Assembly (NCBI GenBank): GCA_944472135.2
Contig: OX235270.1
Coordinates: 85,259,168 to 85,323,167, forward strand
Length of the DNA stretch: 64,000 bases
Direction of reading: 5' to 3'
Origin: Trichobilharzia regenti
Taxonomy: Eukaryota; Platyhelminthes; Trematoda; Strigeidida; Schistosomatidae
The notes below the pieces were generated by a model. It made no database searches. It was not told the DNA's origin and saw only the letters and a list, made by a program, of their open reading frames with translations. Within the stretch, counting starts at the first letter, position 1, and each line of letters begins with the position of its first letter. Both the position numbers and the translations under genes were made by a program. Shown piece after piece: positions 23,645-35,356 of the stretch.

Positions 23645-25700
23645 AACAGTGGTGGGCGACAAAAGCGAAAGAGATGGAAAAGGCATCGGCGACTGGCAAC
23701 ACCAGACAACTATTTAGGCTTATCAGGGAAACAGGTGGCTAAAGGCAAATGATAAGTGTAACAATCTCGGAGAAAAATGGCACTATAATTAGCTCCCAGC
23801 ATAGACGACTGGAACGCTGGAAAGAGCATTATGAAGAGCAGTTTAATTGGCCTACAGCCACGCTTAACCTGCCGAACATCCAACCCCTCCCTGAATGGGA
23901 TAAAGACACAGGTCCTCCGTCACTAACTGAGGTTACTAAAGCTGTCACCAATCTGAAACTAGGCAAAGCAGCGGACCTGATGGAATGACGCCAGAGGTAT
24001 TTAAGTACGGTGGAGACAGCTTACTGTCCGGATTAACTGAGGTACTAGGCAGCGTCTGGGAATCAGAAGAAGTCCCATCGGGTTGGTGTAAGTCACTGAT
24101 TATCCCCATATACAAGAAGGGAGACAAGTGTTCCTGTGATAATCACAGAGGGATTAGCTTAACTAATATAGTATCTAAAGTCCTAGACTCAATAATATTG
24201 CGAAGACTAAATGGTGCTAGGGAGGCACAAACACGAGAGAACCAGGCAGGCTTTAGACCAGGAAGAGGGTGTATTGATCATATCTCCACTCTTCGACAGG
24301 TTCTGGAAAATAGACATTCCTACCGGCGTCCAACAACCATTATATTTCTTGACCTAAAGGCGGAATTCGATTCTGTCGACCGAGAGGTTCTCTGGCGATG
24401 CTTGACTGTAAAGGGAATCCCGAGAAAATACATTGCACTGATTAAGGCACTCTACTCGTACTGATGCAGCAAGGTGAGGGCTTACGGCGAGTTGTCATCT
24501 GAAGTGATGACGACTAGTGGTGTCCGTCAAGGATGCCCATTATCCCCTTTTCTATCCAACTTCATCATAGATGTGTTAATTGACTTAACCCTAAGTGACT
24601 TCAGCGACTCAGGGATTGAATTGCTAACAGGGAATAATCCCGTTGACTTAGAATATGCGGACGACATAGTCCTCCCTGCTAAGTAAAGACGCTAACAAAA
24701 TGCACAGTCTTCTGAACACCTTAAGTTGCAATCCGCAAATGTTTGGCACGCAATTCGCTCCCGCCAAATGCAAGATGATGTTTTAGGACAGGACCACACT
24801 GACTCTTAACTTAGAAATAGGGAGTGAAGTGGTAGAGCATGTTGACCACTTCACTTATTTGGGAAGTACCATCAGCCAGTGCCAACGGGTTGATCTCCGA
24901 CGAAATCTCAGCACGGATACAGAGGGCTAGTTTCGCATATGCCAGTTTACGCCGTCTCTGGCGTAGATGTGATATCCGGCTATCCACCAAAGGGCGTGTG
25001 TACTGTTCATCAGTCTGCTCCGCCCTCCTTCATGGCTGTGAGACCTGGTGCATTGAGAGTGGAAAACATGAAAAGGCTGGTTAGCTGTCTTTGATCATAG
25101 GTGTCTGCGTTCTATCTCCCATGTTAAGTGGTGTAATAAGGTGAGAAGTATTGAGGTTAGGCGTCGAGTTCTAGGTAAGGAGGAGAAATCAATAGACGAG
25201 GCTGTGAAGCTACATCGAGTGAGATGGTTAGGACATGTGTCATATATGCTTAGTCATCGCCTTCCTCGACAATGGGCAATGATAGCTGACATAGGGTCAG
25301 GCTGGAAAAGAGCAAGTGGCGGTCAAACAAAAACATGGCACCAGTCAATGAAATCTACAACATTTAGTGTAAGCCACGTAGGAAGGTGTAGACTTCCGGG
25401 TTGAGGTGCTCGGGACGGTAAAAACCAATGGCTGGAAACAATTGATGACGTGGCTCAAAATCGTTCTCAATGCATAGCGCAGATGCATCCACTCCCTGTG
25501 ACTTATGATTTCCAATGAAACTATATTGTTCTTCGTTATTACTATTCCTTTGTCTCACACCTCTGTTTACTGTCTCTATTATGAATTTCTTGTACTTTCT
25601 TCTCTTGGTTTGTGTGCTACAAGGAGGGAGTGTGGCGACTTGAACTGTCGCACATCTGTGCAAAGTTCTATGTCGAAAACAGACAGACAGACAGACAATT
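23645..25700 (+). mobile_element. LINE family B, 5'-truncated, with many lesions
   Basis: Non-LTR retrotransposon. Pieces in order: pre-RT region (ATKAKEMEKASATGNTRQLF, LERWKEHYEEQFNWP, about 23655-23850); frame break near 23985 at the PDG motif; RT (IIPIYKKGDKCSCDNHRGIS; motif A FLDLKAEFDSVDREVLW; stop near 24464; GVRQGCPLSPF; YADDIVL near 24655); stop near 24685; C-terminal domain (LHGCETW near 25035; VRWLGHVSYMLSHRLPRQWA near 25222). It ends in an (ACAG)n tail at 25678-25699. It has at least four frame breaks and is not functional. A second, inverted copy is at 15450-16545; a degenerate relative forms the tandem array at 35357-43945. Confidence 0.92.
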
Positions 25701-25995
25701 TGTTGAAAAACTAGTTATACTTGTTCATCCAAATATTTTGTACCCAGCATCGTAAGTATCTGGTTCCAATTGATAAACAGATGAAATATTTGTGTTCTTG
25801 AACACTTGCATAATAAAGATAAACCAAAAGAACAAATGCACTAAGAGAGAGTTTAAGAATACTGTTATAATTTACTGCATAAAATAGACACACAGCATTA
25901 CGATGCCTCTAACCATATATCCTGCATATTTCTTCTTTGGTCTGTTCCTAACGATATATCCCAGATGCCTATATTCTAATCTTTTTCTATAAAAG

Positions 25996-26217
25996 GAATC
26001 TGCGCTTAGAAGCAAAATGATGGTAGATCTCGAAAGAGAACTTCAGGAATACGAGAACACAAAACAGGATGGCTATCGTAAACGATTAGAACTGGCGGAA
26101 ACAGCTAAACAGTTAGAAAGTGCAATTGAAAATGCCAATGTAGAATTAGAAGCTGTTCGATTAAATCATAAATGCTTTTCAGAGCGACTCAATAAAGCAC
26201 AAATAGAATACAAAAAA
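25996..26217 (+). CDS. Exon 6, coiled-coil protein
   Basis: The acceptor tctataaaag ends at 25995; donor gtaagt at 26218. Exactly 74 codons in phase 0: ESALRSKMMVDLERELQEYE, NTKQDGYRKRLELAETAKQL, ESAIENANVELEAVRLNHKC, FSERLNKAQIEYKK. Strong coiled-coil character. Phase matches both neighbours although the preceding intron is 11.8 kb. Confidence 0.87.
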
Positions 26218-26689
26218 GTAAGTGTTTGATCACTGTTTATCATGCTTTTTTGGCTGTGTAGTTTTATTGATTAGGAAAAGTCTATCTTTCCGTGATTACT
26301 GGAGCCTTATTTTATGCCCCTTAGGAAACTGCAAATACTACCCATATATTCCTTTAAGTATTATGGTTTACTCTCTCAATAATTTCTGCGCACATATATA
26401 TTGCAAATTTCCTTAAAACGAAAGATGACTGACTGTATATATTCAACTTAAAGCTTTTAAACTTTCTGCTGAATTAATTGAATGGATGATTACCTCTAGA
26501 CAGAACAAAATCTATATTACAACTAACTGAGAAACACTTAATATGCCTAAGTTTTGTAGGTCAACGCGTTATTTTGGAGTTCAAAAATTAGTGAGAAACA
26601 AAACAGGATTATTTTTTTACTGGTATACAATTGTAAAAACGGAACTGACAATCTAAAAGTTGACGTTTATTTACTCCGCCAAGATTCTT

Positions 26690-26850
26690 CAGCACATATT
26701 ACTCTGAGTGCAGGTGCATCCATCTGAAGAATCCCAATTAGGACGTAATTCTCATCTTCAGTTCCACTGCTAGCCGCCGTCAACTTCACATTAATTCCTA
26801 AGACATCGTCGAAGAGACCATACTAGGAGCTGTCATTTCCACAAAGTTCA
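26690..26850 (+). mobile_element. Degenerate Sm-alpha-like SINE, 3' part with hammerhead-like block
   Basis: Third and most diverged copy. Shared words are caggtgcatccat, ttccactgctagcc and aagacatcgtcgaa. The hammerhead-like block (26716-26765) reads CTGAAGA ... CGTAA, so the core CGAAA has lost A13, while stem II (tcccaattagga) is still pairable. No tRNA-like head was recognised. Confidence 0.65.
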
Positions 26851-27639
26851 AGCATTTCTGTTCAAAATAACCAATTTAACAGAAAATGCAAATTAACCCG
26901 AAAATGGTTGCTTTATTTCTCCTGAAGTGCTTTTGATCTCATTTGATAAGAAGTGATTTGCTTATGAACTGTTCCTTTCAATTTTCGAAACTTCCTTGAA
27001 CAATCTCAACGTTATTACAATAGATCATGTAACCGATCAACATGATGTGTACAGTTGTTGGTGAAGCGTTTTTCAGTTATTGGAGTTGTGCTAGATTTCT
27101 AACATATCGATATAATATACTTCAGTGTTGCCTTCAATCTTTATTTTATAATAAGTCTGTTCTGTGTATAGCCCCATTCTCAGTTCAAGCATTTTATCTT
27201 ACAAACAGGATTAAATAGTTCCACTTTGCCTATCGAATGAAATAATATATTTCCTGGTATACTTGTTGAATACCCCTCTGAACTCTTCAGTAGTATACAA
27301 TCTGTAAGAGATAATACTTTCACTCGAAGGTGTTCATTCTGTCACTGTGAATACAACTTTTCACTTAACAAAAGAAGTTTATCTGTTAGATAACTATTTT
27401 AAAATTTTTTTCGTTATATTCTTTTTTACTTTTGATCAGAAATAAGTATACGTGGTTTCCTAGAAAGACCAAGAACAACAGAAACCTTAGTACTGATAGC
27501 GTGCGGAGATTTAAAATCGAAAAGTCTGTTGGGCTATGTCACTCCCCTACAGACAGTAGTTATTATCTATATTCTTTTCTCTGAATTCAAAAATGTATGG
27601 AGGATAATTTACCTTTATCTGATTATGCTTCTGAGCTAA

Positions 27640-29560
27640 ATGTGATCTAGCAAAAACGTAATGCTTACTTTATATACTTCAATACTCTTACTTCATATCC
27701 CAAATAACTTTGTCAAACGAACCGATGTAGCAGGTCATTTCGGAAACTTATTCTATCAGCTGAATGACCTTGTAACGACAGTTGATGAGGGCAAAAAAAA
27801 CTGGTTCAAATCTAAGCTGGTCGACGTTTCAAATCAATACTTCATTTCACCAACGTCATATTCGAAAATCCCATCTGAAGAGCATCAAAAAGCATTGAAA
27901 GCTCTCAGAAATAATGACAAAATCGTCATACTACGATCTGACAAAGGCTTAGGAGTGGTGCTGATCAACAGAGATGACTATATCGCAAAGATAAAAGCTC
28001 TGCTGAATGACCCGTTGAAGTTTAAAGTCAATGACTGCCAGAAAGACAAGATATATGCAGCTGAAAAACGCATCGCAAACGTACTGAGAGATTTTCTAAA
28101 GAAGAAATTGATTGACAACAATAAGTACAGTGAATTGCGACCCTGGGGGTCCCGTTTGCCGAATATGTATCGCCTCCTAAGGACACACAAGAAAGAAGTC
28201 TATCTGAGACCCATACTTTCGATGATCAACTCGCCCCAACATAAGGTTGCCTGCTGGCTTGCGGAGAAGTTGGAACCCATTTGTCGACGACTGACCTTCC
28301 ACACAATGAAAGCCTTATTTTATTTTGCCGAATGTGTGAATCATATGAACGTTTCAAATAATTTCATGGCGTCATTTGATGCAACCTCCTTGTTTACAAC
28401 GACCCCAATCAATGAAACCATTGAGATCATTTGTTAGCAGTCTGATCTCCTCCCATTGCCACAGTCGGAATTCAAACGCATACCGCTAATGTGTACCATG
28501 GGTGTACAATCCCACTTTGAAAACACTCTTTACCGACAAATAGATGGTGTCGCTATGGCAGTCCACTTAGCCCTGTTTTAGCAGATTTCTTCATTTCAAA
28601 CCTTGAGAAAAGAAAGTTGAAGTATGCAATTAACGAAACAACTTCATATTTTCGATATGTCAATGACACATTCGTAGTGTGCAACAATCAAAGTCATGCT
28701 TCCCACCTACTCAGATTATTCAACGACGCACATACAAATATTGAATTTACTATGGAACATGAAAATGATGGAAAGTTCCAATTGCTTGAGATTGCTATGC
28801 AACTCCTAGAAGATGGTAGTCTCCAGAAGTCAATTTGCCGAAAGCAGACGTGAAACGGACAATGCTTACATTTAGTTTTTGTCCAAATAGCTATAAACGA
28901 GCATTCGTCAAGACTCTGTACTCTAGAGCAAGGAGAATATGCTCTGCGAAGAAACTACAGGAAGAATTCACGATTCTCGAAAAGGTGTTGAAAAACAGTG
29001 GTTATCTTCAAAGCTTCATTAACACATATGGAAGATGTGAAGGCTCAAACTTCAAACAAATCACAGTTTAGAAAGTCTGCCTTCATTCAACTAGATTTTA
29101 AAGGCGAAAACACTGCAGTAATGGTCGACAAAAGACTGAGTACGTCACTGGCCAAAGCCTATCCTGCAGATAAGTTGGTTCCAGTCCATCGAACAACATG
29201 CTCTTTGGTGCAGTCAGAAGTCGATAGATACCCTTCTCTTGTTAACTCCAACTGTGTATACAAATTTACGTGATTCTGGGGGAGCAGTTACATTCGGAGA
29301 ACAGAGAGAATGGCACAACTCCGATTTTCTGAACATGTGCCAAAAAGCCCACGTCTCAAGGGAACAAACTCTTATAACAGCGCTATTACCAGATATCTCC
29401 TCGATACGGGTCATGAGGTAGAAATCGCCAAATCCTTTAAAATTATCAATAGACAAAGGAACTCGATTCTCCTCAAGTTTACTGAAGCAATTTCTATCAA
29501 ACCAGATTTCTGTGTTCAGAAAGAAGTAGTCTTTCTTTGAGCTGGTAACTGGATGTCTTT
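27640..29560 (+). mobile_element. Penelope-like element (RT plus GIY-YIG), broken
   Basis: The first frame (27661-28437) has the Penelope-like N-terminal RT signature: ILRSDKGLGVVLINRDDY (residues ~91-107), then RLPNMYRLLRTHKKEVYLRP, with SFDATSLFT near the end, where a TAG stops it at 28435. Later frames carry the palm (SYFRYVNDTFVVCNN at about 28640-28690, where the usual YVDD is YVND). The C-terminal RT follows (KRAFVKTLYSRARRICSAKK), and then a degraded GIY-YIG region (NCVYKFT near 29255; later SAITRYLLDTGHEVEIAKSF). At least four frame breaks and the Asp-to-Asn change make it inactive. It is the sense-strand counterpart of the element at 59235-60216. Confidence 0.9.
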
Positions 29561-31180
29561 ATTCTTTCTTTCATTTCGATTACGTAATCTTTGGCTTTTA
29601 TCTCACTTCTTTGACATAGTATAATTTCGCTTGTTTCTTGTTTCTATGACTTGAGTTGATCTCAGTACATTGTTACCTAATTTATTAGTCACTCAGTATC
29701 TTACGCATCTATCGTCTTTATTACGTAACTTCTTTACCATTGTATGCATACATTTACGTTGTTTAAGCTTGAACTGCCTGTTTAAAAGCTATATAAGCGC
29801 AATTTTCTGAGCGCTGTACACTAATTGCGGAAATTTCTGTCAACTGACATCATGATAACTTTTCCGCACATAAGCCTCATAATTTATTTAGGCTGTAAGC
29901 AGCTGATGAGAAGCCGACGAAATAAATGATGATACCATATTACTGTGCACAAACCACTGTTGTTCTTGCTTTATTCAAATACCACATTTTATTTGCACAT
30001 ATTTGCTTTCAGCGCATGCTAACACGATGTAATAAGTTACTTTTCTTTAAGTAAAAGATAAGTTGGAATATAGATGACCCCATTTGTCTGTGGCTACAAT
30101 TTTCGGTTGAACATATAATAATTGTGTCTGAACAGGTTTTTAGAATTTCGATGGTTTTACTCGTGGTTGATGGGCATACTTTGCCTAGATTTGTGCTTCA
30201 GTCTAACATATGTTAATTCTCAGTTATCACTTATTGGAAATTTAGTATGTGGTGAATTTATATCATACTTGATTTATCCAACCTGAGTTAAACTGTTAAT
30301 CATTTAGAGACGGATACTGATGAAATCCCAGTTATGTTAAGAGAGTTTCTGCAGGGTTTTTAGTATTGAAGTAAATTGTTTGGAATTGTTAGATTTTAGT
30401 AAAGCCTATGACTTTCTTTAATGAAACCAATGAATTATGGATATTTGTTAGAAAGCAGAATTTCTCAAGTGTTAAAAAATCTGACTTGCTGAACTTTGTC
30501 TACTTTAGTTTCATGCATTTAATTTTACCAGATTCATCGCTTGCATCAATAAGCATATGCGTTCCTACAGCTAAGCGTTTATTATTTCGCCAAACATCTG
30601 TATCCTTAATTATCGTTTCGTTTCCTTTCTGAAATTTAGGCCTTTTTCATTAACATTTAATTTTCCATTAGTAGATTACACTATATAATGTGAATTTTTA
30701 GTCATAGAATTTTCCAAACACCTAGTGAGGTGTTCATAGAATGTCCCGTTATTTCGGAAAATTTTTTTGTTTCACCACATTTTTAAAATTGTATGAAAAT
30801 ACGATTCATGTTCTTGAAATAAATGATGGATAAATCAAAATGTATTAAGTTCAATTGGCTCTCAGTACGTGCTAGATAAAACTGAGGTTCCAAAGTTTCA
30901 TTATAGGGATCTTGACAAACCGATATTCGTGAAATATACTCTGCTGCAGGAAAAGATTTATGAATATCATATATTGAGAGGATTTTTCAAACTGTTTAAT
31001 CTTGACTTTGTTTGAACGTTTAGTGGTTGACATGTCATAAAAAAAGTGCCCACCTACCTTCAAGTTGGACTCATTAAATAATGACCTCAATAAAAAAAAG
31101 TATACCCTCATTAGCTAATTTTATACTCCGCTTTTATGGGAAAATAACCGCCAACGCAGTGTATGAAGGTAAATGAGAAC
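29561..31180 (+). other. Rest of intron 6, unclassified
   Basis: 29561-29990 is probably the 3' untranslated end of the Penelope-like element (a ctgatgag...gacgaaat motif at 29903-29923 was checked and does not fold as a hammerhead). Beyond that, to 31180, nothing could be recognised. Confidence 0.45.
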
Positions 31181-31189
31181 ATGGCAAAC

Positions 31190-32690
31190 GATCTTAAACT
31201 GCAGTTTTGTAACAACATAAGGCAAGACACGGAAGCCAAAGTATATTTTTCATTAATCAAACCGCTGTTTTTATACATACAGTTTATATTCATCAACCAA
31301 TCACTGAGGGTCTGATTTTAGTTTACATCAAACGATATGAAATAGAATGTTCAAATATGCATAGTATTCTGTTGCCTATGCAGTAGGGAGCTGTGGGAAT
31401 AACATTCCGACTGTAACATCAAATTGAATGTTCAGTGTTCGGCTAATGCCGAATTGAACTGCGAGAATATGTGAGTGTAATATTCGGTTGGCACATTCTT
31501 TGTATCACACCACCACAATTTAATACAATGCTGTTTGTATTCAGAAGAATCGATAAACAGTAGTTCATTTACTTCAGTGTATTTTGTATGAAGTACTCTT
31601 GACAGCTTCACCTTTGAATCCATCTTTAGTGTGCTATCTAGCTGCTTACATTTACTATTCATAAAATAATAACAGAGATTTTTTTGAGTAGAAGGTTTGA
31701 TGTTCTCCTTTTCCGATAAAAGTAAGCAAGTAGTGTGTAGACCGTTAAAAGACAGGGAAGAGCAACTCAAATAATACAGCAAAATAAGAAATATCCTTTG
31801 TTATAGAAATATCAGAATAAGAATGACATGGAAAGTGGAGGCCAATTAACTATGCAGTCGATTATGCGAGCATTGTAACATTTTTCCTCACATTGGGTTG
31901 TACAAATTAGTCCTCAAAGCAATAAAATACTGGAGTGGTAATTTCTGCAATCAGGATAAGCAACAAACGTAACTATACAGTTTTTCATGAAACTTCCTAG
32001 CATTGACAGTGTAGCTATACTGCCAGATAAAATTTTCTAGCTCTCGTTTCCCTGCCTTAAATGTACAAAAGTATACCCAGGTGTTTGTTGACCTTCATAG
32101 AAAAAATGAGCTTATTTTAGGTTATTCAGTAAAACAGAACTTCAAGTGGACTGAAATTTGAACAGATTTATATCAGTGTTATTTGAACAGCCTAGCAATA
32201 TAATTTGTACTATCAGTCAAAGTTATAATCTCGTTGTTGTTTGACGCTATGACTACCTTAAAATAAATCATTTTTGTACCAATTTTGAATACAACAGCCT
32301 TAAGTTTAATATAATATGTATACCCTCCACAGAGCTCTTCTTAGTTAAATTTGAATTTCAGGAAGACGAATAATAGAGAGTAGCTATTTATTTTGTTTGA
32401 ATGATATTCGGCAAATTACACCTGTGAAACTTGTCTCACATAGTGAGTCATGTTATACTCGATTCAGTCTGATATTAATCTGATTACCATCATTAAAAGT
32501 CTGGTGGTATTATACAGACAAGGTAGACCAACGGAATATTATGCTCACATATTCTCGCAGTTCAATTCGGCATTAGCAACAGAATACAACATATGTATTT
32601 GAACGTTCTATTTCATGTCGTCATTAGTGAAAAATATACTTTGGCTTCTGTGTATTGCCTTCTGTTGTTACAACAGTAGTATTCCTACAT
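31190..32690. repeat. Dispersed inverted repeat, arms ~31190-31530 and ~32500-32680
   Basis: The stretch ctaatgccgaattgaactgc (about 31444) with the neighbouring gagaatatgtgag reappears reverse-complemented near 32545-32580. Outer parts also match in inverted order, for example ggaagccaaagtatattttt (about 31230) against the region near 32635-32660. The left arm has about 90 bp of extra sequence. No coding frame or target duplication was found; it is possibly two opposite copies of one unclassified repeat. Confidence 0.6.
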
Positions 32691-33086
32691 CCCATTTACT
32701 GTCTGCTTTAGCTTTCCTGAGTTTGTGGAAGCCCTAGCAATTAGAAAGTTTAAACCACCTTTATGCGTTCAAAAACAATTCGTCATCCCATCAAACCTTC
32801 CTTGGTAAATTTTGTTCTCATACCATAGCAGATGTACTATTACCTCTGCTAGTGATCTTCACTGTTATTTTGACCCTGAACATGTCCTTTTAACTTGACC
32901 TAAGTCTATTTTCTCACCTCTTACCTCTTTATTAATTTCATATATATTCCTATGACAAGTCCGTGTGTGATCAGATTGTTCTAAATGTGTTGCTCAAATA
33001 CATTACACGATTAAGACAAATCATGTCTTCTTATTGCTTTGTCATAATTATTTCCTATAATTTGGTTTGTAAAGGTTAGTTACGTT

Positions 33087-33470
33087 TTTACGAGTTGATC
33101 ACGGATTGATATCAGTTAGAGAACCATTGAAAACCAGGGAGTACTGGACAGCTGTTTCATCCTAGCTTGGGATTCGTCGACAGTACTCACCCACCCACTG
33201 GGATTCGAACCAAGGACCTTCCAGTTATAAGGCAAGCTCGTATACCATTCAGCCACTGGGACCCGATTCAATCGCTCATGAATTCTAACTTCTACCAATT
33301 TGTGATTCAGCGCAACTCCAACCAGTGTCGTCGGTGGGACATCCATCCTCACACGTGACATCTGGATGAACTTCACTGGTCACGACTTCTCACTAGAACT
33401 CCAGGAAACTTCATCCTGGTTTTCAATGGTTCTCTAACTGATATCAATGCGTGATCAACTGGTAAAAAAA
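33087..33470 (-). mobile_element. Short TIR element with a tRNA-like pol III promoter core
   Basis: About 46-bp inverted termini (33093-33141: agttgatcacggattgatat, cagttagagaaccattgaaa; complement at 33417-33461). On the minus strand the interior has a tRNA-like unit: A box-like tggctgaatggtatacgag (near 33237-33258) and a perfect-looking B box ggttcgaatccc (33200-33211). The mix of a TIR outline with a SINE-type promoter is unusual. It may be a tRNA SINE caught between inverted repeats rather than one element. No protein frame is credible. Confidence 0.65.
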
Positions 33471-34519
33471 ATTATTTCCTTTCTAAGTGAATAAAATTCG
33501 AATGCTTTATCCTTTAGAATTTACACATAAGAAATAATTAGATAATTTTTTAATATGTATGGATAACGGTTACAAAACTATTTTTTGTTAACTTTTCTTC
33601 ACTCCTTCATGTATAGTTAAACATTACTTTAAATAAAAGAAAGCAAGGCTAGCACAAAATAAGCGAATAAAGACGGATTGATATAGTAGATAGCCAACTG
33701 GTTAGATTAACACATGAGAAAATGTTTTCTAAGATATACAAGCCTTTATATTGAACTTTGGGGTAAGATTCAGTCCAGACTTTAGTTGTGCGACTAATAA
33801 ATGTACCAGGAAAACATAAGAGAATTACATAACCAGTAAAGGATATCAGAAAGGATATAATACATACCTACATACAAAAATGCCTTATTTTCCAAGAGGA
33901 CAGAACCAAAGATTTTTGGGTTTTGAATCTGCTGAGATTCTTTCCACTTCAGTTTTCAACGCGTTACATTGAAGTTAATCTGTCAAACTAAGGTTATCTT
34001 AGTCACACTTATAATAAAATAATTAAATCTCAGTATCTAGTATGCATCAAACAGTTTCATAATTATGCAGTCTGTAAAACTAGAAGACAACTGCAAAGGT
34101 GTTAAGGAATAATTTGAAGGTTTACAACTTTGGATTTAATGTTTGTCACAAATACTTCGCGTATTCTGTCTAAGAAACTGAAACAGAATTCGTTTGAAGA
34201 ATTTAACAATTATTTTGGAAATCTCCGTTCTCTAATTTCAGTTATCTCATAATAATAATAATAATAATAATAACACCTACGTGATTAGGTATGGGTGTTT
34301 GAGAACTTCTGTTTTGGAGTAGGACCATTTCTCATCTCTTCCTAATATTCCATAAGTCCCTTGTTTGATAAGATCATCAGTAATGAAAGTGATTTTCAGC
34401 ATAGTAAGCTCACTATTTAAACTTATTTCCATTACTCAAAGATGTTTTAACGATGAAGAGATTAATCATAGCCCTGTTTTGTTTTTCATCTTAATTACCG
34501 TTTGTTTTCATATTACTAG

Positions 34520-34746
34520 TTTGAAAGTCAATGGAATGAAGAATATTCTCTGATGTGTGAGAAAATAAAAACGCTTGGTAATTCATTGACAGAATCTAAA
34601 ACACAAGCCAGAGAATTGAAGACAAGACAAAAAAAGTTGGAATTAGAAAAAAACTCTCTGGAAGAAAGAAAAAGTAAACTACGTTTATCTTTGTTGGCGT
34701 TAATGAAAGTTAATCTCAGAGCGACCACGAAAACTACTCAGCTAAG
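34520..34746 (+). CDS. Exon 7, coiled-coil protein
   Basis: Acceptor tattactag ends at 34519; donor gtgata at 34747. Reads FESQWNEEYSLMCEKIKTLG, NSLTESKTQARELKTRQKKL, ELEKNSLEERKSKLRLSLLA, LMKVNLRATTKTTQL and ends two bases into a codon (ag), completed by the first base of exon 8 across a 16.9-kb intron. Very Lys/Glu-rich coiled coil. Confidence 0.85.
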
Positions 34747-34884
34747 GTGATAGAGTCATAAATATTTCTATAATATAGTTTCAATTCTCTTATATATTAA
34801 TGAGTAAAGCCAAGAACTAACTAATAATGCATCATAACGAAGAAAAAATAACGTGGGTTCGTGAACGGAAATCCGGCTTAAACA

Positions 34885-35180
34885 ACACATATCCGCTTTC
34901 TTCTATTTTCTGCCGTCCTCTTCAGCCGGGTCCACGATTCCCATAATATATCATCTCTTCTTCGTACCTAGAATCCACCCGTCACCTCCCATTGGGATTT
35001 CACCCGAGCAATGGCCTGGATTGCGACGTCATTCGCCGGGCTCCTCAATGTTTTCCCGAACCATCTCCACTTTCTCCTACATATTTGTTAGGCGATCACC
35101 TCCTGGATATTTAGTTGCCAGAATTAATTTGTACGAATTGTTCCTGGCCATTTGATCATCACTATAGAAGTAAAGGGGAC
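34885..35180 (-). mobile_element. LINE family A, degenerate 3' remnant
   Basis: The reverse complement resembles the C-terminal coding end of LINE A (words around gccatttgatcatc, ttttcccgaaccatctccac and ctgccgtcctcttcagccg correspond to the KIRWPE, WRWIGHTLRK and ENRRQW region). No frame survives. It lies immediately before the tandem array. Confidence 0.6.
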
Positions 35181-35356
35181 AACGGTTTACAAAAGTCTCT
35201 CACATGTTGAGAATCTTATTCGTCAAACACAGTGCATGATTGTGAGAGCTATAGTGAAAACTAAAGCATATTCCCCTGAAAATCCCAAGTCCGTAATTTA
35301 TCCTGAGCTAGAGCACACAATTACCAAAACGGATAAAAAAAGGTAACTCAAAGGTA

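Noticed and set aside
29903..29924. CTGATGAG...GACGAAAT resembling hammerhead core boxes
   Set aside because: The nine bases between the boxes cannot form stem II, no flanking stem I pairs, and the only nearby triplet with the needed spacing ends in G.
33200..33260. Genuine tRNA gene on the minus strand
   Set aside because: A and B boxes are present but I could not assemble a full cloverleaf, and the unit is embedded between inverted repeats.
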